A stretch of 64,000 nucleotides of DNA from Ananas comosus (lineage: Eukaryota > Streptophyta > Magnoliopsida > Poales > Bromeliaceae): positions 7,428,758 through 7,492,757 of the forward strand of contig NC_033636.1 of assembly GCF_001540865.1 (NCBI RefSeq). Reading direction: 5' to 3'. Numbering within the stretch: the stretch's first letter is position 1; each line of letters starts with the position of its first letter. Under the pieces are notes generated by a model. That model was not told the DNA's origin and did no database searches. It saw only the letters and a program-made list of their open reading frames with translations. Shown here piece by piece: positions 1 through 13,000 of this stretch. The position numbers were made by a program, and so were the translations under genes.

Positions 1-159
1 CAACACGTAGATTGGGAAATTAATAAAAATAGGCAATCTAATATGATAAGTTGGTTGGTGAGTGAGTTAGGATCCCCAAAGTATAGTAGGATTGATGTAT
101 AAAGAATTAAGCTCTCAATTTTTTGATGATCGTTGTTGTTGAAACACGATAGAGGTTAG

Positions 160-217
<58 letters not shown>

Positions 218-1908
218 GAGATCAAACTTTAGAATCCGTTCCACGCTCGACACGTGTTCATTTTGGGTGTATCCGACATTCGACCAAACGCCGTTGAAAT
301 CGACCCCGCACGAACAACCGTGCACAATATCTGATCCGATTTTTCACGACAACAAGCCATGTATATATATGTCTTTTGTGGGGAATTAAATTAAAGAAAG
401 ATATAAGAAGAAACAAACATTGTCATAGATGGCTTCTCCTACAAGCCACAACACCTGGCTTATATTTTCAGCTTTTAATTAAATATTTTTTTTATAATTT
501 TTAAATTAAATTTTTATGTTTGAAAATTAATTATAAATTATAATTTAAAATTTAAAATTTTATTTACTATTATTTTACATTATCTTTAAAATGGTTTTTA
601 CCTTATTATTAAATTACACATTGACATGGTATATATAGATTAGATGTTACTTAAAAAATGCAAGGCAAAAGGGATATGGGTTTGGAGAAAGATGAAGATG
701 GAATGTTCCAGAGGGAGAATTTACAAAAATAAAATATTAGTAGGTTGAAAATTTCTTAACATAATGAAAAAAAAAAAATCTTTGCCATTGATCGGTACCC
801 GATGTTCAGTACCAATGGAAACAATAGCCATTTCAAGAAATTCATCACAACGGTTCATCTTGAATAATTTAAAGTCTAAAATTAGCTGGTGTATAGGAGC
901 ATTGCTCTAGCGACTTAAGTGCTTGTAGGCCTTGCGATTGAACCAACTTCTTTGCTATGAGAAGTAGGATTAAAAGAATAAGAGAAAAAGAAGTTTGGAA
1001 TATTTTCCTACAACTTCAAAACATACTCATCCCTACAATGGAAAGCTCAATTTCAACTTTAGAACATACTCATCCCTACAATTGAAAGCTCAATTTCAAC
1101 ACTCTACTTTGTTGTAGAAACAAGTTCTTAGGTATATTTTCTTATATATAAAAGATTGTCGAATATACATATTAAAAAATACCATTATCTAGTAGCTTAA
1201 GATTTTGCAAAATAATGATTGTTTCATATTATAATTTAGCATGTTATCAGAGTGGTATATCCTAGGTTCGAGTTTCGCAGGCTTATCTAATAGATTTTGC
1301 TTTTAAAGGATAACTATTGTTTCTCATTATCTAACAGAGATACAGGTTATTTTTTCCAGTTAACTTAATTTATTTAAATAGTACTTCTATAGAAGCTAGT
1401 TTGATTTAATCCAAGTAAACTCAAATAGAAATAATGTGTACACAAATTCTTATTGGTTAAGGGATAGGGATAGGAATAGGCCCTTATCCCCCCCTTTATA
1501 CCCAAACACTAATTTTTTACCCGAGAATAGTAGTTCTCGGTTATCCCCACCAACACCTCCATTTTCTATATAAAACTATCTAAAATTGTTCTTATCCCCG
1601 GAAACAACCCAATTTTCATCCAAACGCTATTTTTCTTATCCCCATATTTGTACCTATTCCTGTAATAGCTAGTTCTTGTTTATACCCGAATCAAACGGTA
1701 CCAAAAAGTACATATAAACTTATACATATATAACTTGTGGTAGCATAAAATAGTAGATTTATTTGATCATTTTCTATTAATATTAATTAGAAAGTATTAT
1801 ATAAAATAGCAAAAATAGGAAATTAATTGAATTTGGGTAAAATGGTAGGTCTTTTGTTGTTGGGTATTTCTTTCAAGATACTCTAGGGTGACCTTGTAGC
1901 TAAAAAAG

Positions 1909-1941
<33 letters not shown>

Positions 1942-2957
1942 TTCTATACCTATATCTCTCTCTCTCTCTCTACACATCTCTCTCAATGTGGTGAAATGTC
2001 TCTTACGAATCATGTTGCCCCATCTCCACTCAACCAACTTGCATTTGCTCTTTTTGTTTCATAATTTGCTAAATTTCATGAGATATTTATGTATCTTTAT
2101 TTCACCCTTCTATTTTTCTCTATTATTATAGTTATGGTCCAATTATTGTACCATATATATAACACGTATACACTAACATTTCAAAACTTGAGGGTCAAGC
2201 AACCTGATATCATTAGCCAAAATATACGTCAGAAAAAAAGGTATACAAAGACTCACTAGACTTTTTTATTTTCTTAAATAGATATTTAAACTTTTAATTT
2301 TTGAATATCTAAATTTCTAAAGTTTATCAAATAGTTTAATATATAGGATCATTTTCCTCGAGCAAAGTTACTAATTAAGTAGCTATTTTGAGCGCAAATT
2401 GTTGGCTTTGATTTTGTTTAACTCCAAAGCATAAAGAAACAGATATACCCTTCTAATTATGATAATTAAGCATCAAATTGAAAAAAGGAGTAAATATATC
2501 TTCAATTTATATCTAGATTTCTCCGTGTTTTAAAATTTACAAAATTACATGCAATACATGCAACCAAAATAACTGTATAATTAGTAATTTCGATTAAGGA
2601 TGGAGTTTAATTATTTACCTGTAGTTTACAAAATTTTGTAGATTTTTCTTTGTATATTGCAAATAAACCACAAGCTTCTATACACAAAATCTAGCTTGCG
2701 TGGTCTTTTTTTCTTTTCTTTTCTTTTTTGTTATTTTTTCCTTTGTCCTTTATTTATATTATTAATACTTGGTTATGTACTAAATATATATCTATATATA
2801 TATATAATATTATCTTTATATATAAAGAGGTAGGAGAGACATGTGAGGTTCCTCTTCCGTACTCTTCCCCTCTTCCACCCCCTCCTCATCTTATGGTAGA
2901 TGAGTTAACAAAAGTTGGTGAGAATTCTATACCTTCCCAAAGCTCAAGGAAAACTAT

Positions 2958-3008
<51 letters not shown>

Positions 3009-3254
3009 CATAAAATAATATAGCTTAATTAGAGACAAGTACGCTACTTTCTTCTTTCTTTGCACCTTTTCTTTTTCTTTCTTCTTCTTTCTCCCCCTCT
3101 CTCATCTTCTTTTCCTTCTTATTCTCCTAATCTTTTGTACAGTAGAGATCTAGAGAGAGAGAGTAGAGACGGATGAGAGAGAGGAAGAGGTTTTATTTCA
3201 CATTATAAGAGTGAGTGAAGTGGTGGGGAGTATTATGAGAGGAGAGACAGAAAG
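1..3254. other. Upstream region of the NAC gene
   Basis: AT-rich DNA with no supportable coding exon. It contains a (TA)n array at about 163-216, a (CT)n tract at about 1909-1987, and at about 1440-1705 a sequence resembling part of the small element at 59.8-60.1 kb (both end in a segment reading ATCAAACGGTA). The last 250 bp before the ATG are pyrimidine-rich and then purine-rich, ending in GA-rich sequence, which suits a 5' UTR or core promoter. No TATA box could be assigned with confidence. Confidence 0.5.
2961..3005. repeat. (GA)n microsatellite upstream of NAC gene
   Basis: Uninterrupted GA dinucleotide run of about 45 bp, 250 bp before the NAC start codon. A short ORF reads through it (translated as RERERE) and is an artefact of the repeat. 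GAGA tracts near plant start sites are known binding sites of BBR/BPC proteins; a role here is inference. Confidence 0.85.
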
Positions 3255-3782
3255 ATGACATGGTGCAACAACAGCCGAGGCGACGGCGATCGCACCGACA
3301 ACGACAAGAATTCGGCCTTGTCGACCGCCATTATCGGCGGTGAGTCGCACGCGAGATTGATCAAGACATGCCCTTCGTGCGGCCACCGGATACAACTCTA
3401 TGAGGAGAAGGTAGTAGTAGTAGTTGTTGTTGTTGTAGTAGTGCATGTAAAATTCTCCTTCCTCTCTCTTTCATGCATGCTAAGCCAACTCTAGCTTCCT
3501 ACATCATATGTTAATTGTAAACATATCTTAATTTGCATGCATATATATGGTTTGAGTTCTTTAGAATAAAGCATCTGTCGCAGGTATAGCGGATATTGAG
3601 TTTTTAGAGTTAAACAGTTGCTCATACGATAGCAGAGAGCAGAATACATTGAATTCAAATCTTTGTACTTCGACTCTGGATCATTAACTTCGTATAAATT
3701 TAACTCCTCGTCTTAGCCCTATTTCAAAGTGAAAGGTCAAATTGTGAGGGGCATATATAAAATGGTACTGTTCTTCTCCATA

Positions 3783-3847
<65 letters not shown>

Positions 3848-6800
3848 ATATATGTTTTTTTTGGCAAATGGTTTGAGTTCTTTGAAATAATTTTTTTCTC
3901 GATTATAAAATTTTGAAATACGATTCTATAGAAATGTTAGTTTTTAGAGATAAACAGTTATTTGGTGATATTAAAGAAAAATATTCTGAGCTCAAGTCTT
4001 TTTAGACTCCTATTCTTATTTAATTTTCTCTTATTTTAACTCAACTTCATATTTTGCACCTCTTAAAATGCCTCAACTTTAGATATTAATTTTTTTCTTT
4101 TTCTTTTTCTTTTTGAGAAGAATTTGGGAAACCCAAAAAAATGTATAAAACTGCTACATAAACTGTACATGAAGTTGCATAATCTAATTAAGCAACACAA
4201 TCCAACAAAACACACAACCTGGTCTACAGCAACATAAACAGAGACAAGCCATTAGCAATCAACATCAATTGCCCTACCCACATCCACACAACATAATCAG
4301 GAATATCTGTGAAATATTAAACATGAAATATCATTATTTGGTAACTTGCATGTAGAGGAAACAATTGTCTCACACAGCTTTGTGTTCTTATCCACCTTCT
4401 TATACAAGAAACAAAAAAAAGAAAAAAGAAAAAATATGTGAAAACAAAGTGTGTATATATATGTACCTCATTGTTATTATTCAGGCCATTAATTAATCTT
4501 ATGAAATTTTATGTTAAGTTAATAATGAGAGCATATATTATATGGATATGTATGATATCAGGGTGCAGGTGCCATACAAGAACTTCCGGGGCTTCCGGCC
4601 GGGGTGAAGTTCGATCCGACGGACCAGGAGCTTCTGGAGCACCTGGAGGGGAAGGCGAGGCCCGAGTCGCAGAAGCTCCACCCGCTCATCGACGAGTTCA
4701 TCCCGACGATCGACGGCGAGGACGGCATCTGCTACACTCACCCTGAGAGGCTACCTGGTATGTACACACACACACACACATATATATACCAATTCTTTGT
4801 TCTACTCCTATAAAGATTCACACTAGTATTAATTGTGTCTATAAAAATTTTTCTTTTTCTGGGTGTTTTTGTACGGATTTATTTTGCATGCATGCATGCA
4901 GCGACCTTACGTACATTGCATGAATACACTTATAAGTTTAATACAACAAGGAGGAGGGATGTAAAGGAGCCGAACAAGAGCGAACTTTGGCCACCTCGTG
5001 TTTGCTCGTTTATTGACTTGTTAAAATATCGAGCTGAAAAATAATTGTTGAAAATTTTTTTTGATCTTTTAGTTAAATATTTTTTAAATACAATTCGAAA
5101 GTTTAATTTTAGTTTTAGAAAAATTTTGAAAGTAAATTAAATAATAAATTCGGTAGAGAAAAGAAATAGAAAAGGTCTGTAGATCGAGACGTGCAGAGCA
5201 CTGTCCTAAAAACAAAATTACTCCTCCACGTGCGAGACTTTTCGGCATTTACTTCCAGCGATACAACATCCACGTACGTTCCACCCCGTTGGCACGCTTT
5301 TAAGGCGGTGCAAGATAAACCGAATAAGCTTTAGGAGATCCAGCAAAATACTAGAAAGCTTACTCCCAAAAAATAAAGATAAAGATAAAACTAAAAAAAT
5401 AAAAATGAAGATAAAAAAAAGTAAACCGGGTGTTTGGACCATGTGCGCCGCCGCCCGCTAAACCCCGCTCGTGCTCGTGCTTGTGCCATGTGTGTGTTTA
5501 GTCGAGAGTATAACTTTTATTTTCTCCCAAATAATTAGCTTGAGAATGAAAGAGTATATAAACAATAACAACATACTTTTAGTTTCCAATGTGAGTTCAC
5601 ATATAAAAATCTTTAGTTGGGCTTCCAGACAAAGCCCATCAAGTATTGGGCTATCCAAGAGGCCTAATAAATTTTAAATCACCAAAAAATTCAATAAAAA
5701 CTAACAATAACGAGCCGAACACTAGTTGACTCGCGAACAGTATGTTAGATTAGATTGCCAGTCTTACTACTGGGTGAAAAGTTGAAAGAAGACTAAAATC
5801 TTATCTAATAAATGAAACTTACTAAATATATATAGATCTTCACATTTGGACTGACCTAAAATATAAATAGTAAAAATTTATAATATTATATATATATTCG
5901 AGCTATGTATATCGAGCTAAACACGAGTAAGCTGATCTCAGCTCGTGTTTGACTAGTTTACTAAATGAGTGATCACTCTTAAACTCATTTTAAGTCGAAC
6001 ACGAGCATTCGCGAGCTTGATTACGAGCCCTAGCAAGGAGTTACACGATATAGAAACACATATATAAATAAATAAGGAGCAAAAATGAGTGGTTACTGTA
6101 CTATGATGCTGTTCACTAACTACGGGGAGCAGTATTGAACAATTAAAAATTAAAAAAATGAAACTAAACTATATTTCTTTCTGAAAATATCTAAACCAAA
6201 TAACTAAAATAAATAAACCAATTTAAAATAAAAAAAAGCTCATTATAATATTAAAAAAATGCGTAATATTTTTCTATTATCAGCAGTGTAAAATTTACGA
6301 ATAAAAAAATATAAAAAAATTAATTGGAGTGAAAATATTATCTTTGGTAGCATTGGCGGTAGCATTCTCATCGTTGTCGCTGACGATGAAAGGAAGCCCT
6401 CGTTAACTTTTATCACTACAGATACAACTAATAAAGTATTTAATTTCTAAATTTCAGATTAGTGAAGCAATCAATAAACAATTATCAGCAACACTAAAAA
6501 ATAAGATTAATTAAAAGGCATTTGAAAATTGAAATAGATATTTTTTATACTGCAAAAAACATTCGACTATCAAAATAAATATTCTAATATTATATATTAG
6601 AAAAGTATTAATTCTCTAACGCAAGATTAAGATTAATAGAGTGCGAATAGCAAAATATCACTCACATTAACTAAAAAATATTATTTAACTGGAGGAAAAA
6701 ACTGATACCAAAAAATTTTCCAAGAAAAAGAAATTCAAAAGTTGAAAAAAAATAGGGAGCAAAATAAAAAATAGTGGAAAAGTTGGGGCCAATGTGCGAA

Positions 6801-8783
6801 GGGGAGGCCTTCTTTGGTTCCCAATGAGTATAATGATAAATTATATTGTTACAAAAATAAAGGAGCCTCTCATTTTAAGGACGTGAGTTGTGTACACCTT
6901 ATAGCTGGTGTGGTCCATGGGTTAATACACCCTGGCCCAGGTTCAGCCAATATTAATTTTTTCCTCTATTTCATGGATATTTTGCCAAAGCCAATAAAAA
7001 CAACTTTAAATGAACATCTTCGCAATAGTACTAATGAATAAAATGTGTGCATTTAATATTTCTTTGTTTTTTTCATGCAATGTAGAGATTTTGATCGTAA
7101 TGCATTTAATTTGAGGCAAATTGCATTACTACATATCTAGCCCTGAACTCGTAAACAAGATCACATACGTTCTATTGTGGAAAAAATCATATCGATTGGA
7201 TCTGCTGAGACCCGATCGACCTTCGATCTAAGTAGAGAAAATGCCGCAACCCAATCAATGATAGGAATTAAAATGTGAGATAAAATTGAGAGTCCATATA
7301 TAGATATGCATGGTGTACAGATAATATTTTCTCTACATGAACTTGGGTGGTGATGCACATCCAAAAGTTCAGGTATAATGAGAGCCACTTAAAATTCGGA
7401 GGACTAGATTGAAAATGATTGAAGTTCAGGGAATTGCAGGCAATTTGCTCACTTAATTTTGTTGGAAAATGCTAAAATGCTATCCACATGCATATATACA
7501 CCCACTTTTGGATATAAATTTTGCGCCCTGCGTAACTTATTGGTACAGTTTCTCCATCAGTTACAACGACGCAAGTGGTGGAGAAAGAAAAAAGCTTCAG
7601 TGGGGAGCTCTCCAACAACGCCTCGTTGAGGAGGTCCTGATCTGCTGACATGTGTCAGTTTTGCCTCTATTTAAAGATTATAATCCTTCCCTTGAGAATT
7701 TCTAAGTTTTTTTTAAATTTTAATATTACAAATACTCGAGGAATTTTTAAATGGAGGTAAAATTAATACATGACAAGAGGCTTGCCAATGAGTCGTTGTT
7801 GGAGAACTCCCCACTAAAGTTTTGTCCATGGAGAAATCACACTCGTTAGATACAGTATAAGATTTACACTCTTTTCGGATGTATGACTAGCATTACTAAT
7901 GTATTGGGACTCCTTTAACATACTATAGGCTATTATTGATCATTTTATTGTAGTTTTATTTGTACTTTAAGTCAAATTAATGATCCATACTATTAAATAC
8001 AATTCAGAAAAATATAAGTATCTTGAACTTTAGAATCATACATGATCTTCGGAAAAAATTCGAGTGTTTCACAACATGAAAATAAGATGGATACTGTAAA
8101 CCTCTCTAGCTCTCTCTCTATCTAGAGATAGAAAAATAGCTAGTAATATGTTCAACATCTGATACATTTCGATACATTTCTATCATTATTCTATATGGGA
8201 CTATTCACGATATGGCAATAACTGATACGTACGCTAAACAGGAGTCGGCAAGGACGGCTTAATCCGCCACTTCTTTCACCGCCCGTCGAAGGCCTACACG
8301 ACGGGGACCAGGAAACGGCGGAAGGTGCACGCCGACCCGCACGGCGGGGAGACCCGGTGGCACAAAACGGGGAAGACGCGGCCCGTTTTCGTCGAGGCGA
8401 AGCTCAAGGGCTACAAGAAGATCCTGGTCCTCTACACCAACTACGGCAAGAAGCGAAAGCCGGAGAAAACCAACTGGGTCATGCACCAGTACCACTTGGG
8501 CTCAGATGAAGAAGAGAAGGATGGGGAGCTTGTTGTGTCCAAAGTGTTCTACCAAACACAACCCAGGCAGTGTGGGTCTACAAGAGAAGCAGTTTTGGAG
8601 AAGTCCAAAGATACAAGTGAGGAGGAAAGTGGTGTGCTCAGAGATGCAAATACTACTAGTATTGTGGATCTCTACAATGCATCACTCATGGTATATAACC
8701 AAGGGAGTCAAAATAGGGCAGCAGCTCCTCATCTGATGCCTGGTTTTGCACTGCATCATGGAGGGAATAGTTTTATTCCCTGA
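3255..8783 (+). CDS. NAC073: NAC domain transcription factor, SND2/NAC073-like
   Basis: Three exons: 3255-3410, 4562-4757 and 8242-8783 (156+196+542 bp, 297 aa), with GT-AG junctions and matching phases. The protein starts MTWCN, has a CPSCGH motif at residues 39-44, then the NAC core: [16 protein letters not shown] from about residue 60, [20 protein letters not shown] around 90-112, [20 protein letters not shown] (128-147, with a basic nuclear-localisation stretch), [13 protein letters not shown] (154-166) and [20 protein letters not shown] (174-193). It ends NSFIP. The MTWC start, the TRKRRKVH insert and the FIP end are hallmarks of the Arabidopsis NAC073 (SND2)/NAC010 (SND3)/NAC075 group, nuclear regulators linked to secondary-wall formation and flowering. 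Which member it represents is not settled. Introns are 1.15 and 3.48 kb. The start is supported by the conserved MTWC. Alternative acceptor AG at 4567-4568 would break the frame. Confidence 0.93.
3787..3846. repeat. (TA)n microsatellite in NAC intron 1
   Basis: About 60 bp of TA repeats inside intron 1 (3411-4561). The intron also begins with a GTA/GTT trinucleotide run directly after the donor at 3411. The stretch at 4100-4330 has no inverted ends and was not identified. Confidence 0.85.
7536..7861. mobile_element. Fold-back element in NAC intron 2
   Basis: About 326 bp whose two ends are long, imperfect inverted copies of each other. Both arms contain an AGTGGGGAGYTCTCCAACAA-type block (near 7597 forward, near 7798-7825 reversed) and a CTCTATTTAAA or CTCCATTTAAA block near the centre. 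Arms are about 150 bp each, leaving almost no loop. No ORF. A clean target duplication was not seen. It accounts for part of the long intron 2 (4758-8241); the rest of that intron is AT-rich with no recognised feature, apart from a possible degenerate inverted-repeat element at about 4950-6030 (CTCGTGTTTG-type blocks at both ends). Confidence 0.6.
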
Positions 8784-10011
8784 GCTCATTCACTATGACT
8801 CGGAAAGTTTTATGTTTAAGTGGGGGATTTTTATCAAAGTTGTCAATCAATGTATGATATTTAATTAGGAGTTGTATACTTTATAGAAAGAGAGAACAGA
8901 TTGAATATGCTGTAAGGTAGCTTCTGACCTGTGCTGAGAATAAATTGTTATGCATGGTACAGAATATACGCAACAAATACAGTTCACCTTAACAATAATA
9001 ATAATAAATATTAGTTCTGTTGCCAACCATGATGCTTGCATGGAGCTGTGTCTTGACTTCCTGAAAGTAACTTTCTATCAGCAAGGTCCAAATTTGTCTT
9101 TCATAAGAAGATTCAAAATGTAACCTATAGTTAGGCGACCTTCAGGTTGTTTTGTTCTTGCGCAAATCCGAAAATTCCTTTATGCGCCAAATAAGGCAAT
9201 GCTCTTAACTACTCGTCTGAGCCCATACGCCAAAACCTGCAATTTCGTGCTTAATCTATAAGCATTATTGACCAAACACTGTGAAACCTTCTACAGTACA
9301 CACCACTTTAGAAAAGTAAATGTACAATTCAAAGTTACCTGGTGCAAATAAGGTTTATACAGAGGAACGATCATGTAGCAGCATCTCGTAGCCAAATAAA
9401 TGAGCATCATATACGTTATACATGAGGGTGATTCAACTCATACATTGTTGCATGGTTATTTGAGTTGCGCAGAAGTAACCACTCTCTTGTTTTTTTTTTT
9501 TCCCTTTTTTTTTTATCTATTTTATATCTGGAATGCTACATATGATCTGGTATATTTTCGTTTTCTTTATACGGCCTGGGACAAGTTATGAGATATTAGC
9601 TATTATGACAAGCAGTAAGAAAAAGATTATAAAACTGATAGTAGAAATCCATCACAGCTTCGAAAGATAGCAGTAAATTATGCCAAGAATATTTGCCATA
9701 TCCAAAATATATGTAAAGACTAGTGCTACATTTACTATAAAAAGTACACCAAGATATTGTTAATAGATCAGCATTTCACACAACAATTAGTAATTAGTCT
9801 AATTTTAAAACTTCACACGAACGTTAAGATATGAACACATCACACACTTTTCACGCGCTAAAGCACTACCACAACCATACATACAATGTGTAAAACAAAA
9901 GTAGATGAGGGAAAACTAAAGAACAAACCTCATAGTTTATCTGAAATTACTATAATAAAGAGAAGCAGCTTGTTAGTTCATCCTCAATTTATGAAAAAAA
10001 AAAAGAGAAAG
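8784..10011. other. Convergent intergenic spacer, two 3' UTRs
   Basis: Lies between the stop codons of the NAC gene (plus) and the GBP-like gene (minus), so it should hold both 3' UTRs. A candidate plus-strand poly(A) signal AATAAA is at 8939-8944, 156 bp after the NAC stop. No coding exon was recognised; the short ORF at 9400-9591 runs through poly-T and has no recognisable features. Confidence 0.55.
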
Positions 10012-13000
10012 TTACTTGCCAATGACATGCTTCTCATACAAGGCAATAATATCCTTCTTGTTGGGATTTTTCAGCTGCAGCAGCTGCCCCCCAAATCCCT
10101 TCTTTGTAAGCTCCTGCTTCAGCTTCAACACGGTGAACTTGGTATAGTCTTCGGTTTCTGTCTCTTGAATCTCCTGGCTCTCATTGTTATTATTCTCTTC
10201 CCCTCTAAAAACAGAACCGCCGTCCTCCATATGGCTGTACTTGAAAGGACTCGTCGTGCTCTTCGATCTCTTTCTCCTCCTCCCAACCTCTTCGTCGATG
10301 TCCATGTCGTGCACTGATTCCTCATGCCTCTTGTGCACGGTTTTTAGCTTGCTATCAAGTGCCGTCTCATTAAGCCGAACTGAAGTGAGTTCTTGCTGAA
10401 GCATATCGAGTTTGCCTTGTGTAGATTGTAGCTGCAATGAGAGGGTCTCCGCCCTTCTATTGGCTTCCGCACAAGCGGCTCGCTCTGTCGCCAAAAGGCT
10501 CTCGAGGACTTGGACTGTATTAGACCTTTGCTCGTTGTTCCGACTTAACATCTCCTCGATCTCTCTTTCTCTCTCATCAACCCTTCTCTCGAGTAAATTG
10601 ACCTTCGAAACTGAATCCATCTCGGATTGGCGGAGCCGCTCAATCTCATCTGTCAGCTTGGCCTTTTCTCTCTCTAGGGTTTCGACCTGCCTCTCGGATC
10701 TTTCAATCAATGTGAGTCTTTCCATCGCCAACCGCTGGGCTTCAGCTTTCTCCTTTTGGGCGGAAGCGGCATCAGCACGAGCTGCGTCAGCCAGCTCAGT
10801 TGCTCGTTTGGCTTCCCTTTCGGCATCCTTGCACCTCTTGTCTATTTCGTCGAACTTCTTGCACTCAGAAAGATACTTGTCTTCAAGATGGTTCTTTTCT
10901 TGTTCCAGAATTCTGACTTGCTTCTCGTGTCCCTGAGCTTCGGCTTTGATGGAATTCAAGTTCTCAGTTAATATTCTCATCTCTTCCTTCAACCGTGAAG
11001 ATTCAGTCTCATGGTTCTTTATTTTAGACTCAGTAGCCTGTATAAGATTTACAACCGGTGTTACATAACCGTGCATATGTAATTCTTCAGAGAAAGCATA
11101 AAAAAGAGAGGGAAAGAGAGTACATTCAATATCATAAATGTAAAGCAATCGGAATGGGTACTATTAATCTTTACCTCCAATCTCGCAATTAAACTTGTCA
11201 CATGCTTCTCAGATTGATTGATCTGTGCAATCAACTTCGTAATTTCTTCATCCTGTCCGGTACAACAAAAGCAAAAATAAGGCTTCTACATTTAGGTAAA
11301 TAAATAGGCACACCCGAGTGCCCTTCCCCCTCTCCTCCACCGCGTAAGTATCATGTCTTTCAAATCACTCACCTAAAATATTAAAACCTACATCCTACCC
11401 TATTGACCATTAAGCAACGTGAACAGCAACAGAAGGACACAGTGATGAAACTTGTTTAAGTAGGGTAATATATAGGATTCCATATTACAGGGCCAAAGCA
11501 AAAAAACAAAAACATTTTTTTAGGGGGTCTCTTGCAAATTAGCCAAACAAAAAAGAGCTAAGGTTACCTTTTCTGAAAGCTGGTTAGCCAATTCAGCCCG
11601 CAAAGCATCCTCCCTTTCCTGCACTTTCTTATTCGTGCGCTCCTGTGCCAGTGCCGCCCTCTGCAGAGCATTCTTAGCTTCTCCAACAGCCACTTCGTAT
11701 TTCCGTTTCCACTCGGAAGCCTCCTCTTGAGCAGACTCCGCCTGCTCTCGAACAGCAGCTAATCTCCCTTCACTCACATTAATCTTGGACTCCAGAGAAG
11801 CGAGTTGAGATCTTAGCTTCTCCTCATCAGCTTTTTGCTCAGAAGCACTTTGGTCATACTTGCTTTTCCATTCAGCAGATTCACGTTTAGCAAGATCGAG
11901 GGCATTCGATAAGCTCATGCACCGCTCCTCCAACTTGCTGGATTTGCTTTGCAAATCAGTAATACGACCAGCATAATCTTTAGATATTCTTTGCTTATCA
12001 CTGACGGCTTCTTCGTAGCGCTTCACATATTCAGATCTTTGGCTCTCATTTGCCTCAAGCTGCTTCTTAAGCAGTTCCAATTTATCGTCACTCGAGGTGC
12101 ATTTCAACCTCAAAGTACTTATTTCAGTTTCAATTCTATTCAACTGCCTTTTGAAAAGGTCAAGTATTGGTCCCGCCAAACTGCAATAAATGCCACATAA
12201 AGTGCTAACTTAAAAGTAACCAAATAAAGTTTTTGAAACTAGAGAAACTATGGGGCCAGAAAAATTAAGGCCCATATGTTGCAAAGTATATTGCATTGGA
12301 CTACTTTAACACTTAAAAAAAAAAAACTGGAATAGATGATGCCAGATAAGTTCAAAATAGGATGTTAAACGATCTGGTTGTCCTAAAAGCAGCAGAAAGC
12401 GGTTTTGCAAAAAAAAGAAAAAAAAAGAAAAAAATAGAGCATCTGCTGCACCCGGAAGAAAAAATAATCTTCTAGGCCCAGAAATAGAAGCTCCAAATTC
12501 AAAACTTCTACTTCTGCTGCAGCAAGAAGCTATTGCTGGTCTTTCATAAAAGAAGTTATTAATGCCTTTTCAAACAGCTCTCCTGAAATACCACTTCCAC
12601 AGAAGTTTCAGCCAAGCCAAATAGGCCCTAAATTTGCGAAACAAGCTGAAAATTTATTTGTTCTGACTACATAAGTCAAAAAGAAAAAGAAAGGGGACAA
12701 ACCATTGTCGTAGAAAAACAGCCAGTATTTTCCATTTCCCTGCTCCATGAGACGATGACTCATACTCAGAAAGCAGACTGTCCAAGAGCTGCAAATAATC
12801 AAAGAAGATACCATATTAATGAATCTAACATTATTTCTAGGAAAGAAGAGAGACTCAAAACACAATCGAAAACACAATCGAAAACGAAGTATAAAGGCAT
12901 CTGCAGTTTGGTCAGAGGAGGTAATAGAAAGCAACAGTGTGCCTCAATGATTTTTTCAAATTAAATGGCACCAAAACATCTATGGCCAAACTTTGGAAGA

